From positions 1-17,051 of the forward strand of contig JAFKFF010000224.1 in assembly GCA_017307315.1 (NCBI GenBank): a stretch of 17,051 nt of DNA, in the 5' to 3' direction. Below, in pieces: positions 5,348 through 12,205 of the stretch. Below the pieces are notes generated by a model, which searched no databases, was not told the origin of the DNA, and saw only the letters and a program-made list of their open reading frames with translations. The DNA comes from Alphaproteobacteria bacterium. Lineage in GTDB: Bacteria; Pseudomonadota; Alphaproteobacteria; Micropepsales; Micropepsaceae. The number at the start of each line of letters is the position of its first letter. The first letter of the stretch is position 1. The position numbers were made by a program, and so were the translations under genes.

Positions 5348-8098
5348 ATGTCCAAGCGCATGCTCATAGACGCCAACCACCCGGAAGAAACCCGCGTGGT
5401 GGTTCTCGACGGATCCAAAGTCGAGGAATTTGATTTCGAGGCCGCAAGCAAGCGGCCGCTCAAGGGCAATATCTATCTCGCCAAAGTGACGCGGGTGGAG
5501 CCGTCGCTCCAGGCCGCCTTCGTGGAGTATGGCGGCAACCGCCAGGGCTTCCTCGCCTTCTCGGAAATCCACCCCGATTATTACCAGATCCCGACGGCGG
5601 ATCGTCAGGCCCTGCTGGCCGAGCAAGAAGCCGAAGCCCGCCGCCGCCAGGAAGACGATATCGAAAGCTTCGAGATGACCGGCGCCAAGCCGGAGGGCGA
5701 AGACGACGACGAGGAACCCGGCGAAGACACGGCCGAAGAGATCGATGACGCGGCCCCGGTGCCGCTGGATGCGGCCAGCATCGAACTTCCGCGCGATAAC
5801 GAGACCGCATCCGAAGACGCCTCTTCCGAACCCGTCTCCCCTTCGGACGAAGAAGACCATGAGGATATCTTCGTCAACCATGCCGGCGCGTCCGTCGAGC
5901 ATGAACACGACCATGACGAGGAGGAAGACGAGCCCCTCACCAAGTCCGAAGCCGGCCATGCGGCCGAAGCCGATTACGGCCACGATCCCCAGATCGTCGA
6001 GGCGGAAGCCGCCGAAGAAAATGAAGGCGAGATCGAGCCGGTCACGGCGGGGACCGCCCCCACGGACGGCGAGATCGCCGCCGCCGAGGCCGCCGAGGAG
6101 AACGAAGGCGCCATCGAGCCGGTCGAAGGCGAAGCCGCAAGCGGGGGCGAGAAGAAGCTCCAGATGCAGCGGCCGCCGCAGAAATGGATGCGCCGGCGCC
6201 ATTATAAAATTCAGGAAGTCATCAAGCGCCGCCAGATCATCCTGGTCCAGGTGGTCAAGGAAGAGCGGGGCAACAAGGGCGCCGCACTCACCACCTATCT
6301 CTCGCTTGCCGGGCGCTATTGCGTCTTGATGCCCAATACCCCGCGCGGCGGCGGCATCTCCCGCAAGATCACCAACGCCGCGGATCGCAAGCGCCTGAAA
6401 TCGGCGGCGCAGGGCCTGGAACTGCCCGAGGGCATGGGCCTGATCATCCGCACCGCGGGCGAAAACCGCACCAAGCTCGAGATAAGGCGCGACTATGAAT
6501 ATCTCATGCGACTGTGGGACACGATCCGCGAAAAGACCCTCAATTCGAACGCGCCGGCCTGCGTCTATGAGGAAGGCGACCTGATCAAGCGCGCCATCCG
6601 CGACCTCTACAACAAGGACGTGAAGGACCTGGTGGTGGAAGGCGAAGCGGGCTTCCGCAATGCCAAGGACTTCATGCGCATGTTGATGCCGGCCCAGGCG
6701 CGCAATGTGCATCAGTACAAGGACAGCGTGCCGCTGTTCCAGCGCCTGCACATCGAGCAGCAGCTGGACGCCATGTTCTCGTCCACCGTGACCCTCAAGT
6801 CCGGCGGCTATATCGTCATCAACCAGACCGAAGCGCTGGTTTCCATCGACGTCAATTCCGGCCGCGCCACCCGCGAGCACTCCATCGAGGAGACCGCGCG
6901 CAAGACCAATCTGGAAGCCGCCGACGAGATCGGGCGCCAGTTGAGATTGCGCGACCTGGCCGGACTGATCGTGATCGACTTCATCGACATGGAAGACGGC
7001 CGCAACGACCGCGAAGTCGAGCGGCGGCTGCGCGAGGCGGTGAAGAACGACCGGGCCAGGGTCCAGATCGGAAAGATCAGCCAGTTCGGCCTTCTGGAAA
7101 TGTCGCGCCAGCGCCTGCGCGCGGGCGTGGTCGCCTCCTCCACCATCCTCTGCCCGCATTGCGGCGGCGCGGGCATCGTGCGTTCGGTGGAATCCACGGC
7201 GCTGCGCGTATTGCGCGCCCTGGAAGAGGAAGGCGAGAAGAACCGCGCCAGCGCCGTCACGGTGAAGGTGGCCGGCGATGTGGCGATCTACACCCTGAAC
7301 CAGAAACGCGCCGAACTGGCCCGGATCGAGGCCGAGTATGGCATGGACGTCACCTTCGAGCCCAAGGAAGGGCTGATGGCGGGGCATTTCGAACTCGACC
7401 GCACCCGCGCCCGCGATCCGGAAGACCGGCCGCGCAGCCATGCGGTTTCCATCGAGGCCGGCTTTGTGCCCTCCGACGAACCGGAAGACGACACGCCTGT
7501 CGAGGAAGTGGACGAAGAAACCGAGGAACACGAGGACCGCGTCTCCCAGGCCGACGAAGACGTGCGCGAAGCGCCGCAGGCGCGGGACGGCGAAGGCGGC
7601 AAGCGCCGCAGGCGCCGGCGCGGCGGACGGGGCCGCAACCGCGATCGCGGATCGCGCCCGGAAGGTGCGGACGCCGAAGCACGCGCGGACGCCGCCAAAG
7701 GCGAAATTTCCCCGGATGCCGATACGACGGAACAGGAAACAGCCGGCGAATCCGATGGCGGCACGCAACCGGAGCAGAGCCAGCAGGCCGACGACCCGGC
7801 GCATGCTGGCGGGGAGAATGGACGCCGCCGCAGGCGCCGGCGCGGCCGCCGTGGCGGCCGCAATCGCGAAGGCGCTTCCGAGGGCGCGACCGCCCCCGCC
7901 TTCACGCCGGAAACCGACCGTTTTGGAATCCCGGACGAGATCGACACCACGCCGGTCCCGGTGACGCACGCCCCAGGCACGCCTTCGGCGCCCGTCTGGA
8001 CGCTACAGGACGACATCCCGGACACGACGCCAAAGGAAGAGTCGGCCAAGCCGAAGAAAAAAGGCTGGTGGCAACGCGCCTTTTCCAGCGAAGAATAG
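5348..8098 (+). CDS. rne: Ribonuclease E (RNase E/G family) with acidic S1 insertion and arginine-rich tail
   Basis: The main endoribonuclease of mRNA decay and rRNA/tRNA processing, and scaffold of the degradosome; 916 residues. The ATG at 5348 is preferred over an in-frame ATG at 5255 because the protein then begins MSKRMLIDANHPEETRVVVL, as family members do, and GGAG sits six bases upstream. The S1 domain starts near residue 36 but is split by an insertion of roughly 200 residues (about 85-283), strongly acidic, with a 13-residue tandem repeat (220-232 and 247-259) and a His/Asp/Glu run (184-195). S1 resumes at VIKRRQIILVQVVKEERG. The catalytic aspartates fit D501 in SIDVNSG and D544 in VIDFIDM. 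The Zn-link cysteines are C602 and C605 in CPHC. The disordered tail has two Arg-rich boxes (753-770 and 826-841), probably RNA-binding. Lys/Trp-rich residues close the protein (899-912). Confidence 0.97.
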   Translation: MSKRMLIDANHPEETRVVVLDGSKVEEFDFEAASKRPLKGNIYLAKVTRVEPSLQAAFVEYGGNRQGFLAFSEIHPDYYQIPTADRQALLAEQEAEARRRQEDDIESFEMTGAKPEGEDDDEEPGEDTAEEIDDAAPVPLDAASIELPRDNETASEDASSEPVSPSDEEDHEDIFVNHAGASVEHEHDHDEEEDEPLTKSEAGHAAEADYGHDPQIVEAEAAEENEGEIEPVTAGTAPTDGEIAAAEAAEENEGAIEPVEGEAASGGEKKLQMQRPPQKWMRRRHYKIQEVIKRRQIILVQVVKEERGNKGAALTTYLSLAGRYCVLMPNTPRGGGISRKITNAADRKRLKSAAQGLELPEGMGLIIRTAGENRTKLEIRRDYEYLMRLWDTIREKTLNSNAPACVYEEGDLIKRAIRDLYNKDVKDLVVEGEAGFRNAKDFMRMLMPAQARNVHQYKDSVPLFQRLHIEQQLDAMFSSTVTLKSGGYIVINQTEALVSIDVNSGRATREHSIEETARKTNLEAADEIGRQLRLRDLAGLIVIDFIDMEDGRNDREVERRLREAVKNDRARVQIGKISQFGLLEMSRQRLRAGVVASSTILCPHCGGAGIVRSVESTALRVLRALEEEGEKNRASAVTVKVAGDVAIYTLNQKRAELARIEAEYGMDVTFEPKEGLMAGHFELDRTRARDPEDRPRSHAVSIEAGFVPSDEPEDDTPVEEVDEETEEHEDRVSQADEDVREAPQARDGEGGKRRRRRRGGRGRNRDRGSRPEGADAEARADAAKGEISPDADTTEQETAGESDGGTQPEQSQQADDPAHAGGENGRRRRRRRGRRGGRNREGASEGATAPAFTPETDRFGIPDEIDTTPVPVTHAPGTPSAPVWTLQDDIPDTTPKEESAKPKKKGWWQRAFSSEE

Positions 8099-8166
8099 GT
8101 ACGTCTTTCTCCGTATGTCGCGCTTGATGCCGTGCTTGCCGAAGCGTGTGGAAACGCGTCGCGGCG
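8099..8166. other. Short convergent spacer between rne and the GFA-family gene
   Basis: Sixty-eight bases between two converging stops. A modest stem GCGTGT/ACGCGT (8144-8159) with a GGAA loop is present but lacks a T-run on either side, so I cannot call an intrinsic terminator with confidence. Confidence 0.3.
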
Positions 8167-8568
8167 TCAGGACTTTTCGCGCATCTCCATGCCGGAAAGA
8201 TTTTGCACCCAGGACAAAGCGGAGCGGCACCAGATCTGGCGCACCGGCTTCAGTTCCGCCCGTTCGGCCAGCGCGCCCACCCGCAGATTGTAGACGGCAG
8301 GATGCGCCACATCGGATGCATAGATCGGCGTACCGCAAGTGGCGCAGAAAGCCTGCGCCCGCGGATTGCCGTTTTCCGCCGTCTTGACGTAGATCCGGGG
8401 CGCACCGTTCAGGATATGAAAATCCGCGGCCTTCACCGGCACACTGACGCGATAGGCCGTGCCCGTGAGCGTCTGGCAATCCCGGCAATGGCAAATGCTG
8501 ACTTGAGCGGGATCGACCTCCCCCTCAAACCGCAACTCGCCGCAATGGCACCGGCCATGCACCTTCAT
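8167..8568 (-). CDS. GFA/CENP-V domain zinc-site protein
   Basis: A 133-residue protein of the GFA (glutathione-dependent formaldehyde-activating) or CENP-V/GFA family, a small cytoplasmic zinc-binding fold. Members mostly have no proven reaction, and the original formaldehyde/glutathione role is contested. The cysteine pattern is complete: C7 and C9 (RCHC), C26, C28 and C31 (CHCRDC), C75 and C78 (CATC, then GTPIY). Length is normal. The ATG lies five bases after the TAG stop of the GGT-like gene on the same strand, and its only possible ribosome-binding sequence (GAG) overlaps that stop, suggesting coupled translation. The pairing with a gamma-glutamyltransferase-like gene would fit glutathione metabolism, but that link is speculative. 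Confidence 0.9.
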   Translation of the reverse strand: MKVHGRCHCGELRFEGEVDPAQVSICHCRDCQTLTGTAYRVSVPVKAADFHILNGAPRIYVKTAENGNPRAQAFCATCGTPIYASDVAHPAVYNLRVGALAERAELKPVRQIWCRSALSWVQNLSGMEMREKS

Positions 8569-8573
8569 GATTG

Positions 8574-9926
8574 CTACTCGGTCGTGGCGTCGCCCAAGCC
8601 GTGACCGCCAGGGTCTGGCAGCGCCACGCAGCCATTCTGGCAGGAAATCACATTCACCGTCACCATCGGCGCGGCGCCGGTGGAACGCAGATCGGCCGGG
8701 CGGCCCATCTGTTGTCCCGACGCCACTTTGAGCAGCGCATAGGCGATGGCGGCGGTGCCGTTCGGCCCGCCGGCGCCTACGCCCGCCAGCGCGACCCGGC
8801 CCGCGCCATCACGCGCGATCAGCGGGGTCAGGAACGCGCCGGCGACGCCGCCCGGCGCGGACGGCGCGTTGGCCAGGAGCACGCCCGTATCGGCGGCGTT
8901 GCGCGCCGCGCCAAACGCGCCGTTCATGGTCATGGCGCAGGTCGCCACCTGCCCGTTGCGGTCGATCGCCGCAAAACCGGTGCCGCCCAGATCGGAGGGA
9001 AGCGCCGAAATTCCGAAGCTGCTCAGGCTCTGGCGCACGGCCGCCACCACCGCGCCTTCCGGATTGCTCCCGCTGGCCGCGTTGGCGAACAAGGAAGTCG
9101 CGAAGGCCCCGGCGCCGGTTTCGGCATTGGGCATGGCGACGCTGAGGCCGCCTTGCGTCATCATGCGCGGCGAAGTCACCGTGGTGCGGTAATCCGCCAG
9201 GTCGGCGGCCGTGATCGCGCCGCCCTGGGAGGCGGAATAACGCACCAGCGCATCGGCCACCGCGCCCTTATAAAATCCGTCCGCGCCGGAAAGCCGGATG
9301 GTCGCCAGCGTCTGGGACAGAGCGCGATTGGTCGCGATCGCGCCTTCCGGGCGCGGGGTGCCGTTCTCGTTCATGAACTCCGCCGCCAGGCCGGCGTCCA
9401 GGCGCACGCTGTTCTGCGCGTTGGCAAGGCGCGTCGAAAGCGCATGGCTGATGGGAAAGCCGCTGGCGGCATAGGCTTCCCCGCCCGAAACCGTGCGCTG
9501 CCACGGCAGGATGCCGAACGCCGTCTGCAGATCGTAAAAGCCGCGCACCGCGCCCGGCACGGCAAAGCCGCCACCGCCTTTGGCGGCGCGCGGCAGGAAA
9601 TCGAACTCCCGCACGCCTTTCACCGGATCCGCCACCAGGCAGATGCCGCCGCCGCCCAGCCCCGCCGCGACCGGATAGGTCGCGGACATGGCGAAGAACA
9701 TTGCCGTCACGGCATCCGCCGCGCTGCCCCCCTGGGCCAGGATGGCGGTGCCGCTCCTCACGGAGAAAGGTTCGTCGCCCACGGCCAGGCCGGTGCTCTG
9801 GGAAAGTTGAGCCTCCGAATCGTCGGCGAGCCCCAGAGCGGAGCCCACAGAGGAACCGATCGAGCAGCCCGCGAGAAGCGCTGCAAACGGCAAGGCAAGA
9901 AAAGGTGCGGCTCGAAAATCCGGCAT
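8574..9926 (-). CDS. Gamma-glutamyltransferase-like lipoprotein, shortened and divergent at the active site
   Basis: A 450-residue GGT-family protein; classical GGTs (about 580 residues) hydrolyse or transfer the gamma-glutamyl group of glutathione after self-cleavage. Residues 1-21 look like a lipoprotein signal, with lipobox LAGC and C21 as the acylated cysteine. Family marks are AQGGSAADAV (64-73), GLGGGG (89-94), AVPGAVRGFYDL (122-133), GFPIS (156-160) and the glycine motif GAGGPNG (384-390). Where E. coli GGT has the nucleophile in TTHYSVVD, this protein reads GGTGFAAID (314-322). Aligned on that segment, G315 takes the nucleophile position and T316 the following threonine. The SSMSPT oxyanion motif is also not recognisable (GAFLTP, 363-368). 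It may be inactive, use T316, or do other chemistry. It diverges from the M48 gene and precedes the GFA gene by 5 bp. Confidence 0.82.
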   Translation of the reverse strand: MPDFRAAPFLALPFAALLAGCSIGSSVGSALGLADDSEAQLSQSTGLAVGDEPFSVRSGTAILAQGGSAADAVTAMFFAMSATYPVAAGLGGGGICLVADPVKGVREFDFLPRAAKGGGGFAVPGAVRGFYDLQTAFGILPWQRTVSGGEAYAASGFPISHALSTRLANAQNSVRLDAGLAAEFMNENGTPRPEGAIATNRALSQTLATIRLSGADGFYKGAVADALVRYSASQGGAITAADLADYRTTVTSPRMMTQGGLSVAMPNAETGAGAFATSLFANAASGSNPEGAVVAAVRQSLSSFGISALPSDLGGTGFAAIDRNGQVATCAMTMNGAFGAARNAADTGVLLANAPSAPGGVAGAFLTPLIARDGAGRVALAGVGAGGPNGTAAIAYALLKVASGQQMGRPADLRSTGAAPMVTVNVISCQNGCVALPDPGGHGLGDATTE

Positions 9927-9957
9927 GAATGTCCCGTAATCCCAGGAAAATCTTGAA

Positions 9958-10031
9958 TCCGGTTATGCCGGAATGGGCCGTCATGAGCAACGCGTCCCGG
10001 ATTTGACCTTGCCCACAAGGCCACCTACGGT
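9958..10031. promoter_or_regulatory. Divergent promoters of the GGT-like and M48 genes with a TCCGG-N5-CCGGA element
   Basis: Minus strand: TTGCTC (9985-9990) and CATAAC (9962-9967), spaced 17, suit a sigma-70-type promoter about 35 bp ahead of the GGT-like start. Plus strand: TTGACC (10003-10008) and TACGGT (10026-10031), spaced 17, suit one for the M48 gene. A perfect inverted repeat TCCGG-N5-CCGGA (9958-9972) covers the minus-strand -10 box and could be an operator. Matches to consensus are partial, so this is a prediction from spacing and position. Confidence 0.35.
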
Positions 10032-10064
10032 TCCTGCGAACGGGGGCTTTTGGAGGCTGTAAAC

Positions 10065-11450
10065 TTGCCGCGTTTCGACCCTCGTCCCGGACGCAAGATT
10101 TGGCGTCCTGCTTGGCTCGGGCTCGTGCTTTCCGCCGTGCTTGTCTTCACCAGCTTCGGTACCTCGGTGGCGCAAGCCCAGGGCATGTCGCTTCTACGCG
10201 ACACCGAAACCGAGGACATGCTGCGCAGCTTCGAGACTCCGCTGGCCAAGGCGGCGGGGCTGGATCCGGTGCCGCGAGTCTGGCTGATCGGCTCTCCCGA
10301 AATCAACGCCTTCGCCACTTACGGAGACGGCGGCGAGAATATCTTCATCCTCTCTGGCATTCTCCTGGACGTAAAGACGCCCAACGAATTGATCGGCGTC
10401 ATGGCCCACGAGACCGGCCATATCGCCGCCGGCCACCTCGCCCGCAGCGCCCAGGGGATGAAAAAGGCCATGATCCCCATGCTCCTTTCCATGGTGCTGG
10501 GCGCGGCCGCCATGGCGATGGGCGCGGGCGATGCCGGCATGGTGATCATGGGCGCGGGCTCGGCGATGGCGGCGGCGCAGATGGCCGCCTTCACCCGCGT
10601 GCAGGAATCGACCGCCGACCAGATCGCCCTGAAACTTCTCAATGCCACCCATCAGTCGCCGATGGGCATCTATTCGACCTTCGAGCGCTTCGCCAACGAG
10701 CAGGCGCAGAGCGCCTACAAGATCGACAAATTCGCCGTCGATCCCCCCGTCGGCCAGGACCGCCTCGCCGACATCGAGACCAAGGTCAACGCCTCGCCCT
10801 ATCGCGACGTGAAAGACCCGCCGCAGGTGATGCACACTTTCGAGATGGTGCAGGCAAAGCTCACGGGCTTCACCTTGCCGGTGCAGCAGGCGCTCGACCG
10901 CTATCCGGAGAGCGATACCTCGGAGCCGGCGCGCTATGCCAGGGCCATGGTCTATATGCGAAAGCCCGATCTGGCCAAGGCGCTTTCCACCACCAACAGC
11001 CTGATTCAGGACGAGCCCAACAATCCCTTCTTCTACGAAGTGCTGGGCCAGATCCATGTCAGCATGGCCAAGCCGTTGCTGGCGATCCCGGCCTACCAGA
11101 AAGCCGTGGATCTGCGGCCCGACGCGCCGCAATTGCGGTTGGGCCTGGCGGTGGCGCAACTGGCGACGGGCGACCCGCGCCTGGCCAACGCGGCGCTGCA
11201 GAACCTGAAGGCCGCCTCGCTCCGGGAAAATGACGACGTGTTTACCTGGTATGAAACCGCCCAGGCCTATAGCATGTTGAAGAACGAGCCGATGGCGAAC
11301 CTGTCGACCGCAGAAGCCTATTACAATTCCGGCGCGATGCGGCAGGCCGCCGTCTTCGCTTCGCGCGCGCGCCGGGGTTTGGAGCAAGGCGGTCCCGACT
11401 GGCAGCGCGCCAGCGACATCATCAGCATCGCCAGCGCGCAGCTGCGATAG
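10065..11450 (+). CDS. M48-family zinc metalloprotease with TPR domain (BepA/YfgC-like), periplasmic
   Basis: A 461-residue exported protease/chaperone resembling BepA, which in E. coli helps assemble or degrade outer-membrane proteins such as LptD. The signal peptide spans about 1-39 (charged start, hydrophobic 16-33, AQAQG). The metalloprotease motif is HETGH (H115, E116, H119) and the third zinc ligand is E181 in ESTAD, with a hydrophobic stretch (135-176) between them. TPR-type helices follow (about 285-455). The chosen start is TTG at 10065, with GGAGG eight bases upstream; an in-frame TTG at 10050 lies ahead of that site and is less likely. Where E. coli BepA has the THP histidine switch, this protein reads DPPVGQDRLAD, with P227 at the His position by my alignment. 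The next gene starts 10 bp after its stop, so the two probably form an operon. Confidence 0.92.
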   Translation: MPRFDPRPGRKIWRPAWLGLVLSAVLVFTSFGTSVAQAQGMSLLRDTETEDMLRSFETPLAKAAGLDPVPRVWLIGSPEINAFATYGDGGENIFILSGILLDVKTPNELIGVMAHETGHIAAGHLARSAQGMKKAMIPMLLSMVLGAAAMAMGAGDAGMVIMGAGSAMAAAQMAAFTRVQESTADQIALKLLNATHQSPMGIYSTFERFANEQAQSAYKIDKFAVDPPVGQDRLADIETKVNASPYRDVKDPPQVMHTFEMVQAKLTGFTLPVQQALDRYPESDTSEPARYARAMVYMRKPDLAKALSTTNSLIQDEPNNPFFYEVLGQIHVSMAKPLLAIPAYQKAVDLRPDAPQLRLGLAVAQLATGDPRLANAALQNLKAASLRENDDVFTWYETAQAYSMLKNEPMANLSTAEAYYNSGAMRQAAVFASRARRGLEQGGPDWQRASDIISIASAQLR

Positions 11451-11460
11451 GATCGGAACC

Positions 11461-12198
11461 ATGCGGGATTGGACAAAGGCAGCGGCGGGAGCTTTGGGTG
11501 GAGCGCTTTTGGCGGTGCTGATCGTATTCGCGGCGGCGCGCGTGGGACTGCTTCCCGGCGTCGGCCCCGACGGCATACGCACCTATCTTCTGGGTCATCC
11601 CGAACTGCTGGCCGAGATGAGCGCCAGGCTGCAGAGCCAGCAGGAAGCCGCCGACCGGGCCAAGGCCGCCGACGCGATGAAGAAGATCGGCATGACCGCC
11701 TTCTTCGATCCCCGCATCGCCTTCATCAGCGGCCCCGCCGACGCCAAGAAGACGGTGGTGGAATTCTACGATTTCAACTGCCCCTATTGCCGGCTTTCCC
11801 TGCCCGCGATGCAGAAATTCTATCGCGAGCATCAGAAGGACACGCGCTTCGCCTTCATCCTTTTCCCCATCCGGGGACCGGATTCGATTCTCGCCGCCCG
11901 CGCGGCGCTGGCGGCACGCGAGCAGGGAAAATATATGGAGCTCTATTCCACGCTCATGAATGAAGACGAGCCGGTCGACGAAGCGATGATCTATGCCGAC
12001 GCAAAAAAGGTGGGGATCGACGTCATCAAGCTGAAGCTCGACATGCAGAAGCCGGAGATAGACGCCGCCATCGCCGCCAGCAAGGCGCTCGCCGCGCGTG
12101 CCGGCATCGACGGCACGCCCACCTTCATCATCAACGGCAATGTCCATCCCGGCGCGGTCGACGACGACACCTTGAAGAGCCTGACGGCCGAAAGCTGA
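11461..12198 (+). CDS. Membrane-anchored DsbA/ScsC-like thiol-disulfide oxidoreductase
   Basis: A 245-residue thioredoxin-fold protein with one N-terminal membrane segment (about 8-28), probably anchoring it in the inner membrane facing the periplasm. Residues 35-72 (from GPDGIRTYLLGHPELL, with LQSQQEA following) resemble the N-terminal segment of ScsC-type proteins, which in some members drives oligomerisation and gives isomerase activity. The redox motif is CPYC (C107-C110) in FYDFNCPYCR; the cis-proline motif is GTPTF (P220). It follows the M48 protease by 10 bp with GGA-type ribosome-binding bases, so they are likely co-expressed. No DsbB or DsbD partner is in the window. Whether it oxidises or isomerises disulfides cannot be read from the sequence. 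Confidence 0.92.
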   Translation: MRDWTKAAAGALGGALLAVLIVFAAARVGLLPGVGPDGIRTYLLGHPELLAEMSARLQSQQEAADRAKAADAMKKIGMTAFFDPRIAFISGPADAKKTVVEFYDFNCPYCRLSLPAMQKFYREHQKDTRFAFILFPIRGPDSILAARAALAAREQGKYMELYSTLMNEDEPVDEAMIYADAKKVGIDVIKLKLDMQKPEIDAAIAASKALAARAGIDGTPTFIINGNVHPGAVDDDTLKSLTAES

Positions 12199-12205
12199 CC
12201 GTCAG
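12181..12205. terminator. Possible bidirectional terminator between the DsbA-like gene and thiG
   Basis: CTGACGG (12181-12187) is the exact reverse complement of CCGTCAG (12199-12205), with an 11-base loop. The stem lies across the ends of both converging genes: the plus-strand TGA (12196-12198) is in the loop and the minus-strand stop (12202-12204) is in the stem. No T-run follows on either strand, so it could equally be an RNA-end stabilising hairpin. Confidence 0.4.

Noticed and set aside
5195..7969. A 924-codon open frame on the minus strand opposite rne
   Set aside because: It is the antisense shadow of a GC-rich gene with strong codon bias. Its translation is low-complexity without recognisable domains, while the plus strand encodes a clear RNase E with catalytic motifs.
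8571..9956. A 461-codon plus-strand frame opposite the GGT-like gene
   Set aside because: Shadow frame; the minus strand carries the lipobox and GGT motifs.
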